In this document: positions 48,844 to 57,766 of the stretch, in pieces
Layout: every line of letters begins with the position of its first letter
Position numbering within the stretch: the first letter of the stretch is position 1
Origin: Comamonas kerstersii
Lineage (GTDB): Bacteria; Pseudomonadota; Gammaproteobacteria; Burkholderiales; Burkholderiaceae_C
Assembly: GCF_008801935.1 (NCBI RefSeq)
Contig: NZ_VZOT01000003.1
Span: 186,001 to 250,000, forward strand
DNA length: 64,000 bases
Reading direction: 5' to 3'
Position numbers and translations under genes: made by a program
The notes under the pieces: generated by a model
Database searches by the model: none
Seen by the model: the letters and a program-made list of their open reading frames with translations, nothing else
What the model was told of the DNA's origin: nothing

Positions 48844-49827
48844 TCAGTCGCCCTTGATATTGGCTTCCTTGACGATCTGGGCCCACATGTCCCAGTCACG
48901 CTGCACCATGTCACCCAGTGCCTTGCTGTCCATGAAGTCAGCAGCCGCGCCCTGATCACGCGCCTTTTGCTGGAAAGCGGGTTCTGCCAGCGCATTGCGC
49001 ACATCAGACTCCAGCTTGCTCACGATGGCAGCAGGTGTGCCCGCGGGTGCAAACATCGCAAACCACGAAGTGGCATTCACACCGGGAAAGCCAGTTTCCG
49101 CCGTGGTGGGCACATCCGGCAGGCTGGGCAGACGTTCCTTGCCTGTGACAGCCAGCACCTTGAGTTTGCCTGCCTGAATGTGGGGCATGAATGGAGGCGC
49201 GGTACCAAAGGTCAGATCCACCTGACCGCCCAGCAAATCCTGCAGCGCAGGGCCTGTGCCCTTGTAGGGCACGTGCATCATCTGCACACCAGCGGCCCGC
49301 TCCAGCTGCACACCGGTCACGTGCTGCAGCGAACCATTGCCGGACGAGGCGTAGTTCAGCTTCATGGGGTTGGCCTTGGCATAGGCCACCAGTTCCTGCA
49401 TGGTGTTCACTGGCAAATCACCACGCACCACTACGATCTGCGGAGCCGAAAGCACATTGGCCACGGGCACAAAGTCCTTGAGCTCCCAGCTGGATTTGCC
49501 CAGATGGGGCGAAATCACATGAAAGCCAGAGTACTGCATCAGCAGCGTGTAGCCATCCGCTTCTGCACGCTTGACCTGGGCCGCCGCAATATTGCCGTTA
49601 CCGCCACCCTTGTTTTCCACCACCAGCGTCTGCCCCAGCACGGGGCCAAGCGCCTGTGCAGTCATGCGCGCAGCCAGGTCTGTAGTGCCGCCCGCAGAAG
49701 CAGGCACCACCATGGTGATAGGCTTGTTCGGATAGCCATCCTGCGCGCTGGCCACCGTGCCCATACCCAGCGCCAGTCCTGCAGCCAGCGCGATGCGCCC
49801 GAATTGCTTGCGTGTCATTGTGTTCAT
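48844..49827 (-). CDS. Bug-family periplasmic solute receptor
   Basis: Tripartite tricarboxylate-type receptor of 327 residues. A signal peptide ends at VASAQD. The mature part has the Bug motif VVPASAGGTTDLAARM and KGGGNGNIAAAQVKRAEADG. AAGGAG precedes ATG 49827. It is the last gene of a CaiB-HMG-CoA lyase operon and has no TctAB permease beside it, so it presumably uses one encoded elsewhere, such as the tctBA pair at 57767-59832. The ligand is probably the acid degraded by the two upstream enzymes. Confidence 0.92.
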   Translation of the reverse strand: MNTMTRKQFGRIALAAGLALGMGTVASAQDGYPNKPITMVVPASAGGTTDLAARMTAQALGPVLGQTLVVENKGGGNGNIAAAQVKRAEADGYTLLMQYSGFHVISPHLGKSSWELKDFVPVANVLSAPQIVVVRGDLPVNTMQELVAYAKANPMKLNYASSGNGSLQHVTGVQLERAAGVQMMHVPYKGTGPALQDLLGGQVDLTFGTAPPFMPHIQAGKLKVLAVTGKERLPSLPDVPTTAETGFPGVNATSWFAMFAPAGTPAAIVSKLESDVRNALAEPAFQQKARDQGAAADFMDSKALGDMVQRDWDMWAQIVKEANIKGD

Positions 49828-49885
49828 GCGAATCTCCTTGGATTGTGTTGTTGTTTGCCTCTATGGGCTCTCTTAAACCCTGGTC

Positions 49886-50890
49886 TTAACAAGCTGGCGC
49901 TGCTTGTGCGGCCTGCCACCGCTCCTGCGCTCGCGCGCGGATGTCATCAAAGGACGCAGGTCTGGCATGCAGCTGGCAGGACGGCCCAGCCTTGACAATG
50001 GGGCTGGCCATCTCATGACCCAGCAGTGCTGGCAAGCCCGCAGCAATCTGCGTCAATGCAGACAGATTCACCCCGGTGTCATAGCCCATGGCCGCCAGTG
50101 CATGCACGATGGTTTCCGTACAGGCATTGCCGCTGGCTCCGGGTGCATAAGGGCAGCCCCCCAGACCACCCACCGAGGCATCAAAACGGTCAGCCCCGGC
50201 TGCAATGGCAGCCAGCACATTGGCCAGCGCCATGCCGCGTGTGTCGTGGAAGTGCAGCGTCAGCCCCAGCTGCGGCCAGCGCGCCTTGAAGGCCTGCACC
50301 ATGGCATGCACTTGCGCAGGGTTGGCCATGCCCGTGGTATCGCACAGGGTGATGCCCTGCACGCCCAGCGCGGCAAAGCGTGCCACCCAGCCCAGCACCT
50401 CATCCTGCGGCACCTCGCCTTCCATAGGACAGCCAAAGCTGCACGACAGTGATACGTTCACCGCCACCTGGCCCTGCTGGGCCGTAGTGATGATGTCGCG
50501 CAGGCCTGCAAACGAGTGCTCACGCAGCATGCGCAGATTGCACAGGTTGTGCGTCTCGCTCACGGACATGACCAGATTCAGCTCATCCGCACCACTGGCA
50601 ATGGCGCGCTCTGCGCCTTTGACGTTGGGCACCAGGCAGGTCATGACCACGCCTGCTGTGCGGGCAATCCCCTGCATGACTTCCTGCGCATCCGCCAGTG
50701 CAGGAATAGCCGTGGGCGACACAAAGGCCGTCACTTCCACCTTGGCCATACCGGTCGCAGACAGTGCGTTGATGAAAGCAATCTTCTGCGCGGTCGGCAC
50801 AAAGACCTTTTCCATCTGCAACCCGTCACGCGGGCCGACTTCCTGGATATAGATACGGCGACCTGCGCCGTGCCAGACATTGCTGCTCAC
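49886..50890 (-). CDS. Hydroxymethylglutaryl-CoA lyase family protein
   Basis: 334 residues of the HMGL-like TIM-barrel family, cleaving a 3-hydroxy-3-methyl acyl-CoA to acetyl-CoA and a ketoacid. The EVGPRDGLQ motif (17-25) holds the catalytic Arg and Asp, HFHDTRGMALAN the metal-binding His pair, and GLGGCPYAPGASGN the active-site Cys loop. Start ATG overlaps the end of the CaiB gene as ATGA. HMG-CoA or a citramalyl-type CoA ester are both possible substrates. Confidence 0.9.
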   Translation of the reverse strand: MSSNVWHGAGRRIYIQEVGPRDGLQMEKVFVPTAQKIAFINALSATGMAKVEVTAFVSPTAIPALADAQEVMQGIARTAGVVMTCLVPNVKGAERAIASGADELNLVMSVSETHNLCNLRMLREHSFAGLRDIITTAQQGQVAVNVSLSCSFGCPMEGEVPQDEVLGWVARFAALGVQGITLCDTTGMANPAQVHAMVQAFKARWPQLGLTLHFHDTRGMALANVLAAIAAGADRFDASVGGLGGCPYAPGASGNACTETIVHALAAMGYDTGVNLSALTQIAAGLPALLGHEMASPIVKAGPSCQLHARPASFDDIRARAQERWQAAQAAPAC

Positions 50891-52104
50891 TGAATCACCC
50901 CCTGTGCACGCAACTGCGCAATCTGCTCGGTGCTCAGGCCCATGCCTGCCAGCACGGCGTCGGTATCGTCACCCAGCCCTGGGGCGCTGGAGCGGATGCT
51001 GCCCGGTGTCTCAGACAGCTTGGGCACGATGCCAGGCACATCCACCGTATAGCCATCGCGTGTTTCCTGCTGCAGGATCATGTCGCGCGCACGGTAGTGC
51101 GGGTCTTCGTAGATGTCCTTGGCGGTATAGACACGGCCAGCGGGCACGCGTGCGGCTGAGAGCTGGTCCAGCACCTCCTGAATGCTGCGCGTGCGTGTCC
51201 AGGCCGCGATGGCCTCATCAATTTCCTGCACGCGCGCCACACGGCCAGCGTTGTTGGCCAGATCAGGGGCATTGCCCAGGTCTTCACGGCCAATGGTCTG
51301 CATCAGGCGCTTGAAGATGCTGTCGCCATTGCCAGCCACCAGCACCCAGCCGTCCTGGCAGGGGTAGGCATTCGAAGGCGCAATACCCGGCAATGCACTG
51401 CCTGCAGCTTCACGTACTGCGCCAAAGGCGCTGTACTCGGGAATCAGGCTTTCCATGATGTTGAACACGGCTTCATGCAGCGCCACATCAATCACCTGGC
51501 CTTTGCCACCATGGACCTTGCGGTGGTACAGCGCCAGCAGCACGCCAATCGTGCCGTGCAGGGCAGCCAGCGTATCGCCAATGGACACCCCCACGCGCAC
51601 AGGCACACGGCCCGGCTCGCCGGTCAGGTGGCGCAGGCCGCCCATGGCCTCGCCCACCACACCAAAGCCTGGCAGATCACGGTAGGGGCCCGTCTGGCCA
51701 TAGCCAGAAATGCGCAGAATCACCAGCCCGGGGTTGAGGGCTTGCAGCTCCTCGGGCGACATGCCCCAGCCTTCCAGCGTGCCGGGGCGGAAATTCTCGA
51801 TCAGCACATCGGCCTCTTTGAGCAGGGCCTTGGCCACATCCTGCCCCTGAGGCTGGCGCAGGTCCAGCGCCACGGATTTCTTATTGCGCGACTGCACCTG
51901 CCACCACACGGAGGTACCGTCCTTGATCATGCGCCAGTTGCGCAGCGGGTCGCCTGTTTCCGGCGTTTCAATCTTGATGACCTCAGCGCCAAACTCGCCC
52001 AGGGTCTTGCCTGCAAAGGGGCCGGCAATCAGCTGCCCCATCTCTACGACCCGTACACCGGCCAGTGCGCCGGGCTGCAGACTTTGCGAAATCTTCTCTT
52101 GCAT
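50887..52104 (-). CDS. CaiB/BaiF family CoA-transferase
   Basis: Class III CoA-transferase moving CoA between acids. 405 residues from ATG 52104; the frame to 52227 extends into the promoter region. The start VRVVEMGQLIAGPFAGKTL, the catalytic Asp in LKEADVLIENFRPGTLEGWG and RISGYGQTGPY fit the family. With the lyase behind it, the pair resembles succinyl-CoA:hydroxymethylglutarate CoA-transferase plus HMG-CoA lyase. Confidence 0.9.
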   Translation of the reverse strand: MQEKISQSLQPGALAGVRVVEMGQLIAGPFAGKTLGEFGAEVIKIETPETGDPLRNWRMIKDGTSVWWQVQSRNKKSVALDLRQPQGQDVAKALLKEADVLIENFRPGTLEGWGMSPEELQALNPGLVILRISGYGQTGPYRDLPGFGVVGEAMGGLRHLTGEPGRVPVRVGVSIGDTLAALHGTIGVLLALYHRKVHGGKGQVIDVALHEAVFNIMESLIPEYSAFGAVREAAGSALPGIAPSNAYPCQDGWVLVAGNGDSIFKRLMQTIGREDLGNAPDLANNAGRVARVQEIDEAIAAWTRTRSIQEVLDQLSAARVPAGRVYTAKDIYEDPHYRARDMILQQETRDGYTVDVPGIVPKLSETPGSIRSSAPGLGDDTDAVLAGMGLSTEQIAQLRAQGVIQ

Positions 52105-52237
52105 TGCTTTCTCTTTTCCATGCCAGGCCCTGACTGCCCGGCGTGAAGGGGATGATGCAAAAGCGCAGCGCAACTGCATAACGCTCAATTGCGATACAGC
52201 CATCGCATTTCGGCAAAGCAATTGCAAAAATTAGTAA

Positions 52238-52250
52238 TTACCCTTGGTAA
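52238..52250. promoter_or_regulatory. Small palindrome in the LysR-CaiB divergent region
   Basis: TTACC, three bases, GGTAA. It has the T-N11-A shape common to LysR-type sites and lies between the divergent starts at 52104 and 52303. Another short palindrome, GCAATTGC, is at 52218-52225. Weak evidence on its own. Confidence 0.3.
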
Positions 52251-52302
52251 AGATTGAGCCAAAACCACCTGCATTGCCATTACAGCAAAGCAAAATCCTG
52301 GC

Positions 52303-53205
52303 ATGCGACTCGACCCTGTCTCACTGCGGCTGTTTGTGGCCGTGATGGAAGAACAAGCCATTGCCCGTGCGGCCGCACGCGAACACATTGCCACCTCCGC
52401 CGCCAGCCGCCGCCTGTCGGAGCTGGAAGCCCAGCTGCAGGTGCGCCTGTTCGAGCGCAGCAATCGCGGCATCACACCCACGGCTGCGGCCTATACCCTG
52501 CTGGATCTGGCGCGCAGTGTGCTGGGCGAGATCGACGGTATTGCACGCCAGATGCGCGAATACGGCAGCGGCATGCGCGGCCATGTGCGCATGGTGGCCA
52601 ACATCTCGGCCATCACGCAGTTTCTGCCAGAGCAGCTGCAAAGCTTTCTGAGCCAGCACCCGGATGTGCAGGTGCATCTGCAGGAAAAAGTCAGCTCGGA
52701 GATCGCGCTGGCCGTCGCCCAGAACGCCGCAGACTTTGGCATCCTCAACCCCGGCAGCTATGGCTGCGAACTGCACTTTGCCCCCTACCGGCAGGACGAG
52801 CTGATCCTGATTGCCCCCAAAGGCCACCCGCTGACCGCGCACCGCAGCGTCAGCATGCGCCAGGCGCTGGCCTATGACTTTGTGGGCGCACACACGGGCA
52901 GCGCCATCAATGCACAGCTCACACGCAGCGCTGCGCAGCTGGACATGCCGCTGAAACTGCGCATCCAGGTGACCAGCTATGACGCCCTGTGCCTCATGGT
53001 GGCGGCGGGGCTTGGCGTGGGCGTGCTACCCCGCCAGAGTGCAGCGCTGTACCGGCAGACGCTGGCCATTGAAGCCATCACTCTCGATGAGCCATGGGCA
53101 CACCGCCAGCTGGTGCTATGCATGCGCTCCTATGAAGGCCTGCCGCCCGTCGCACGGGCGCTGGTGGACCATCTGATGCAGATGCAGGCACCCACCCCTT
53201 CATAA
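52303..53205 (+). CDS. LysR-family transcriptional regulator
   Basis: 300 residues: N-terminal helix-turn-helix about 1-60 (LRLFVAVMEEQAIARAAARE, SELEAQLQVRLFERSNRGI) and a periplasmic-binding-like effector domain from about 90. Divergent from the CaiB-lyase-Bug operon, the standard place for a LysR activator. The effector is probably the acid or CoA ester of that pathway. Confidence 0.92.
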   Translation: MRLDPVSLRLFVAVMEEQAIARAAAREHIATSAASRRLSELEAQLQVRLFERSNRGITPTAAAYTLLDLARSVLGEIDGIARQMREYGSGMRGHVRMVANISAITQFLPEQLQSFLSQHPDVQVHLQEKVSSEIALAVAQNAADFGILNPGSYGCELHFAPYRQDELILIAPKGHPLTAHRSVSMRQALAYDFVGAHTGSAINAQLTRSAAQLDMPLKLRIQVTSYDALCLMVAAGLGVGVLPRQSAALYRQTLAIEAITLDEPWAHRQLVLCMRSYEGLPPVARALVDHLMQMQAPTPS

Positions 53206-53317
53206 CCCCAAGACATATCGCAAGAATTTTTTCTTTTTTGCAGCCATATTTGCAGCGTCGGACAATATGGCATTGGCCACGCTGTGGCTTGCAACTGCGT
53301 TTGAACGGCTGCCTTTC

Positions 53318-54265
53318 ATGAAACACCGACCTCTTATTGCCATCGCTCTGACATGGGGCATCAGTGGCTGGGCATTTGCCGCCCCGCCGCTGCTGTCGCC
53401 CACCGAGCTTTCTGCCCTGCTGGACCAGCCACAGGTGCGCGTCATTGACATTCGCCCGCCGAAGGACTTTGCGGCCAACCATATTCCGGGAGCCGTGAAT
53501 GCCCCGTATGGCAAATGGCGCGGCCCTGCCACCAATCCCGGTGAGCTGCCTGACCATGACAAGCTGGTCGCGCTGGTGCAGTCCCTGGGCCTGACGCCTG
53601 AGACCCATGCCGTCGTCGTTTCGCATGGCAAGGACACCACCGACTTTGGTGCCATGGCGCGCGTGTACTGGACGCTCAAGTCGCTGGGACTGAAGGAGCT
53701 GTCCATCCTCAACGGCGGCCTCAAGGAGTGGGAAGCTGCCAAGCTGCCTTACTCCAACGTCGCCATCCAGGTCGCGCCCAGCACCTATGCGCCCACGTTT
53801 GATGCCAGCTGGCTGTCGACCCGTGAAGAAATTTCCCAGAGCCTCAAGCTGAGCAACGCCGTGCTGGTGGACTCGCGCCCTGATGCTTTCTACCAGGGCA
53901 AGACACAGGCGCCTGCCGCCAAGCTCGCAGGCACCCTGCCCGGCGCGGTGCAGCTGGATTTCAACCAGTGGTTCGAGCCCAAGACCAGCCGCTTTGTTGA
54001 TGCAGACAAGGCCCAGGAAATTGCCGCCAGGATTCACGTGCCTGAAGGCCAGAACGCCGTGGCCTTCTGCAACACCGGCCACTGGGCCGCAACCGACTGG
54101 TTTGGCTTGAGCGAAGTGGCAGGCATTCCCAATGTGAAGCTGTACGCGGGCTCCATGGTGGACTGGACGCAGCAGCCGGACTTTCCTGCCATGCAGAACA
54201 TGCCCGGCCGCGGCGAGCAGCTGATGCGCGCTACCAAACAATGGTGGGAACGCAAGTTCAACTAA
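53318..54265 (+). CDS. Periplasmic tandem-rhodanese sulfurtransferase
   Basis: 315 residues from ATG 53318. A signal peptide (about 1-21, ending AFA) targets it to the periplasm. Two rhodanese domains follow: the first (about 25-140) has VVVSHGKDTTD where a catalytic Cys loop would stand and so seems inactive. The second (about 155-300) has AVAFCNTGHWAATDW with the catalytic Cys. It likely moves sulfane sulfur, for example from thiosulfate. Next is a YeeE-type sulfur transporter gene, separated by a palindromic repeat. Confidence 0.88.
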   Translation: MKHRPLIAIALTWGISGWAFAAPPLLSPTELSALLDQPQVRVIDIRPPKDFAANHIPGAVNAPYGKWRGPATNPGELPDHDKLVALVQSLGLTPETHAVVVSHGKDTTDFGAMARVYWTLKSLGLKELSILNGGLKEWEAAKLPYSNVAIQVAPSTYAPTFDASWLSTREEISQSLKLSNAVLVDSRPDAFYQGKTQAPAAKLAGTLPGAVQLDFNQWFEPKTSRFVDADKAQEIAARIHVPEGQNAVAFCNTGHWAATDWFGLSEVAGIPNVKLYAGSMVDWTQQPDFPAMQNMPGRGEQLMRATKQWWERKFN

Positions 54266-54279
54266 CAACAAAAAAGAGA

Positions 54280-54353
54280 GCTGTCAGCGCTTGTATTTAT
54301 TGGGTTTCACATAGAAATCTATTGGAAACATAGATATTTCAAGCGCTAGCCGC
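54280..54353. repeat. Palindromic repeat, copy F (long form)
   Basis: GAGCTGTCAGCGCTTG (54278-54293) pairs with CAAGCGCTAGCCGCTC (54340-54355) with mismatches. The insert TTGGGTTTCACATAG..CTAT..GAAAC resembles the centre of copy E. It lies between the rhodanese and YeeE genes. Confidence 0.7.
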
Positions 54354-54389
54354 TCCTGATTTAGCATCAATAAGAGAGGTTGCCTTCCT

Positions 54390-55487
54390 ATGAAGCGATT
54401 ACCTTTGGCCATTCTGATGGCCTTGTTCTTTGGCTGGCTGCTGTGGTCAGTCTCCGTGCGCCAGGCCGCGCTGTTTGCCGTTGGCATCGGTCTGGGTGGC
54501 GTGCTGGCCAGCCGCCGCTTTGGCTTTACCACGGGCTGGCGCATGCTGGTGGAAGACAAAGACCCCTCCGGCGTCTTTGGCCAGCTGCTGTTGCTGGCGC
54601 TGGCGGCTTGCATGGCCATGCCGCTGCTGGGCTACTTTCCTGAACTGACCGCCGCCCTTGGCCCACCCAGCGTGAGCCTGATTGTGGGCGCCTTTATCTT
54701 CGGCCTGTGCATGCAGATTGCCGACGGCTGCGGCAGCGGCACGCTGTACAAGGCCGGTCTGGGCATTCCCATGAACGCCGCCGTGCTGCCCGTGTTTGCC
54801 ATTGGCAGCTTTCTGGGCAGCGTGCATCTGGGCTGGTGGCTCGATCTCGGCCGCACTCAGCCCGTAGGCCTGGTGTCTGAATGGGGCTGGGATGTGGCCC
54901 TTGCCGCCACGCTGGCCGGTCTGGCGCTGGTGGCCGCAGGCATCAGCTTTTACTGCAAGCGCTACCACCTCAAGGCAGGCCGCCAGCCCAAGCCCATGTT
55001 CGTGCGCAAGTGGATCGTGGGCGCTGTGCTGCTGGCCATCTTTGCCACGCTGAACCTGGTGATTGCCGGCCAGCCCTGGGGCGTGGTCTATGGCTTTGGT
55101 CTGTGGGCCGCAAAAATTGCCAACACCACTGGCCTGATGGATCTGTCCACCAACTGGTTCTGGAGCCAGCCCGGCAATGCCGCACGCCTGCATGAGACCG
55201 TGCTGCTGGATGTGACCAGCATCACCAATATCGGCATTCTGGCGGGTGCCCTGTGGGTCAGTGCTTCCTCACCAGACTGCGGCAAGGCCCTGACCGGCAA
55301 GCAGTGGATCGTCGTGCTGATCGCCGGTCTGGTGCTGGGCTACAGCTCGCGCCTGGCCTTTGGCTGCAATGTGGGCGCCATGTTCTCGGGCATTTCCACG
55401 GGTTCCATCCACGGCTGGATCTGGGTGCCACTGGCCTTCGCAGGCACCATCTTTGGTCTGCGCATTCGCCGCCACTTTGGTCTGTAA
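54390..55487 (+). CDS. YeeE/YedE (TsuA-type) sulfur transporter
   Basis: 365 residues with about ten membrane helices. The two conserved Cys-bearing segments of the family are present: ADGCGSGTLYKAGLG and AFGCNVGAMFSGISTGSIHG. TsuA-family proteins take up thiosulfate by passing it along Cys residues. Downstream of a periplasmic rhodanese and followed by a short membrane-protein gene, so a thiosulfate or sulfane-sulfur uptake role is likely. Other sulfur species cannot be excluded. Confidence 0.9.
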   Translation: MKRLPLAILMALFFGWLLWSVSVRQAALFAVGIGLGGVLASRRFGFTTGWRMLVEDKDPSGVFGQLLLLALAACMAMPLLGYFPELTAALGPPSVSLIVGAFIFGLCMQIADGCGSGTLYKAGLGIPMNAAVLPVFAIGSFLGSVHLGWWLDLGRTQPVGLVSEWGWDVALAATLAGLALVAAGISFYCKRYHLKAGRQPKPMFVRKWIVGAVLLAIFATLNLVIAGQPWGVVYGFGLWAAKIANTTGLMDLSTNWFWSQPGNAARLHETVLLDVTSITNIGILAGALWVSASSPDCGKALTGKQWIVVLIAGLVLGYSSRLAFGCNVGAMFSGISTGSIHGWIWVPLAFAGTIFGLRIRRHFGL

Positions 55488-55505
55488 AGGAAAGGACGCA
55501 CAGCC

Positions 55506-55673
55506 ATGAAACAAACTGTCGTACTGCGCACCGCGTTCTGGGCCCTCTTGCTGGCCTTTCTGGTCTGGGACTTTCACACCTCCAAGCCCGTCGATCTGCG
55601 CTTTGAAGCGCCGTTGATCGCCGCAGGCTCGGGCGTGGCAGTCCAGGGCGGCCATTGCTCCATGCCGGACTGA
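55506..55673 (+). CDS. Small membrane protein in the sulfur module
   Basis: 55 residues, too short for routine gene finding. ATG 55506 has AAAGGA upstream and follows yeeE by only 18 bases. One transmembrane helix (about 5-21, VVLRTAFWALLLAFLVW), then a short soluble part ending GGHCSMPD with a single Cys. A strong terminator follows at once, so it is the last gene of the operon. I do not recognise a family. It may be an accessory subunit or sulfur carrier for the transporter; that is inference. Confidence 0.7.
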   Translation: MKQTVVLRTAFWALLLAFLVWDFHTSKPVDLRFEAPLIAAGSGVAVQGGHCSMPD

Positions 55674-55692
55674 GCCCCTCCTCGCACTACAC

Positions 55693-55720
55693 AGCCCCTG
55701 GTCACCCCAGGGGCTTTTTT
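55693..55720 (+). terminator. Terminator of the sulfur operon
   Basis: AGCCCCTGG/CCAGGGGCT, nine pairs with a five-base loop, then six T. Confidence 0.9.
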
Positions 55721-56018
55721 GTGTCCAGCGTGCAGGGCATGGGCCCACCTCAAAACGCAATTGGGAAATGTTCACTTCGCAGTACGCGATGCGTATCGGC
55801 GCTTTTACCCACCAATTGCCTCCGTGTGCCACCACTTGTTGGCAAATTACGCGCACAGGCATTCATCAGCATGCAAGAGGCCCTGCCATGCAGCCTCGTC
55901 CAAAAAGTAACAATCTGCCACAATTTGTGTCGATTTCATTTGGTGATTCAGCTTCGACCATCCGACTGTGCTAGGAGCACAGCCCGTCGTTCTGGAGCAA
56001 GCAGGAAAAAAGGAAGAG
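55721..56018. other. Leader region of the chemoreceptor gene
   Basis: The gene-free stretch 55674-56018 holds the sulfur-operon terminator, then about 300 bp without a gene. The only structure noticed is the hairpin CTGTGCT/AGCACAG at 55966-55982. No sigma-28-type motility promoter was recognised. Confidence 0.4.
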
Positions 56019-57671
56019 ATGCAAACGATAAAAAACCTCAGTATCCGGGCCAAGCTATGGCTGCTGGTCGCGTCACTGCTGGTGCTGACGCTGGCCACCT
56101 CCATCACGCTGATGCTGGAACTCAACAGCGCCAACCAGCGCATGGCCAGCATCTATAACAACCGTGTGATGCCCATGCAGCAGCTCAAGCTGATTGCCGA
56201 TGCCTACGGCATCAAGCTGGTGGAAACCACGAACAAGGTCTACAACCAGCAAATCCTGGCTGAATCCGGCAAGGACACGCTGACACAGGTGCGCAATGAC
56301 GCGCAGGCTGCATGGAACGCCTATATGCAGACCCAACTCACTGCTGAGGAAAAAGCGCTGGCTGACCGTGTCAACACCTTGCTGGAAGCCATTTCTCCGC
56401 GCATTGATGATGTGCTGCGCTTCTTTGAGCGCGATGACCACGAAGGTCTGGGTTCCTTCATCGAATACCGGCTTTTCCCCAGCGTGAGCCCGCTCGCTGC
56501 AAGCCTGCAGCAGCTGTCTGCCATGCAGGAGCAGCTGGCGCTGCAGGCCTATGAAGAAGCACAGGCCGCCAGCACCCGTACCATGATGCTGGCAGCAGTG
56601 ACCGTTGCTATCTTGCTGGTACTGACCCTCATCAGCGCCAGCCTCATCATCCGCACCATCACCCGCAACCTGGACAGCGCCGTGCAGGTGGCCGAGACCG
56701 TGGCACAGGGCGATCTGCGCTCGCACATTGAAGTCACCTCCAAGGACGAGCTGGGCCGCCTGATGCTGGCGCTCAAGGGCATGAACAACAACCTGCTGAG
56801 CATTGTCGGCCGCATCCGCGAAAGCAGCGAGTCCATTGCCACCGGGGCCACCCAGATCTCGACCGGTAACAACGACCTGTCGCAGCGCACCGAAGAGCAG
56901 GCCAGCAACCTGCAGCAGACTGCGGCCAGCATGGAAGAGCTGGCTTCTACCGTGCGTCACAACACCGACAACGCCCAGCAGGCCACCACCCTGGCCCGCA
57001 ATGCTGCACACACTGCCAGCCAGGGCGGCGAGGCCATGGAGCAGGTCACACAGACCATGGAAACCATTTCTGCCAGCTCGCGCAAGATTGCCGACATCAT
57101 CGGCGTGATTGATGGCATTGCCTTCCAGACCAACATCCTGGCGCTCAATGCTGCGGTGGAAGCCGCACGTGCGGGTGAGCAGGGCCGCGGCTTTGCCGTG
57201 GTCGCTGGCGAAGTGCGTGCTCTGGCAGGTCGCAGTGCCGAGGCAGCCAAGGAAATCAAGCTGCTGATCCAGCAAAGCGTCAGCCAGGTCAACGAAGGCA
57301 CGACCCTGGTCGAAGCCACGGGCAAGACCATTGGCGACGTGGTGCAGCAGGTCCAGAGCGTGGCCGCCCTGATTCAGGAAATCAGCAACGCCAGCCAGGA
57401 GCAAAGCCAGGGTACCGGCCAGGTCAGCGATGCGATTGCCCAGCTCGACCAGGTCACCCAGCAAAACGCCGCACTGGTGGAAGAAAGCGCTGCCGCCGCC
57501 AACAGCCTGAGCTATCAGGCTGCCGAGCTGAACCGCCTGGTAGCCACTTTCAAGACCGGCAGTGAAAGCCAGCTGCAGGCTCCCCGACTGGCTCCCGCAG
57601 CTGCTGCACAGGCTGCACCTCGCAGCCATGCACTGGCATCCAGCCAGCAGGAGCCCATGCTGATCGAATAA
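56019..57671 (+). CDS. Methyl-accepting chemotaxis protein (4HB sensor)
   Basis: 550 residues from ATG 56019, with AAAGGAAGAG directly upstream. Helix 1 about 11-33, a four-helix-bundle periplasmic sensor of about 150 residues, helix 2 about 190-212, HAMP, then a signalling coiled coil with tip [20 protein letters not shown]. The class of sensor often binds small organic acids or amines. The C-terminus PMLIE is not an obvious methyltransferase tether. Confidence 0.93.
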   Translation: MQTIKNLSIRAKLWLLVASLLVLTLATSITLMLELNSANQRMASIYNNRVMPMQQLKLIADAYGIKLVETTNKVYNQQILAESGKDTLTQVRNDAQAAWNAYMQTQLTAEEKALADRVNTLLEAISPRIDDVLRFFERDDHEGLGSFIEYRLFPSVSPLAASLQQLSAMQEQLALQAYEEAQAASTRTMMLAAVTVAILLVLTLISASLIIRTITRNLDSAVQVAETVAQGDLRSHIEVTSKDELGRLMLALKGMNNNLLSIVGRIRESSESIATGATQISTGNNDLSQRTEEQASNLQQTAASMEELASTVRHNTDNAQQATTLARNAAHTASQGGEAMEQVTQTMETISASSRKIADIIGVIDGIAFQTNILALNAAVEAARAGEQGRGFAVVAGEVRALAGRSAEAAKEIKLLIQQSVSQVNEGTTLVEATGKTIGDVVQQVQSVAALIQEISNASQEQSQGTGQVSDAIAQLDQVTQQNAALVEESAAAANSLSYQAAELNRLVATFKTGSESQLQAPRLAPAAAAQAAPRSHALASSQQEPMLIE

Positions 57672-57705
57672 GCGCTGCCCCGCACACCAGCGGCTCACCC
57701 TAAGC

Positions 57706-57742
57706 AAAAGGCCCTGGCGCAATGCCAGGGCCTTTTGTTTTT
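57706..57742. terminator. Bidirectional terminator
   Basis: AAAAGGCCCTGGC/GCCAGGGCCTTTT, 13 pairs with five-base loop, then GTTTTT. It lies between the convergent chemoreceptor and tctA2 genes. Confidence 0.9.
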
Positions 57743-57766
57743 CTTGGGATCTGGACGCAAGCTGCG

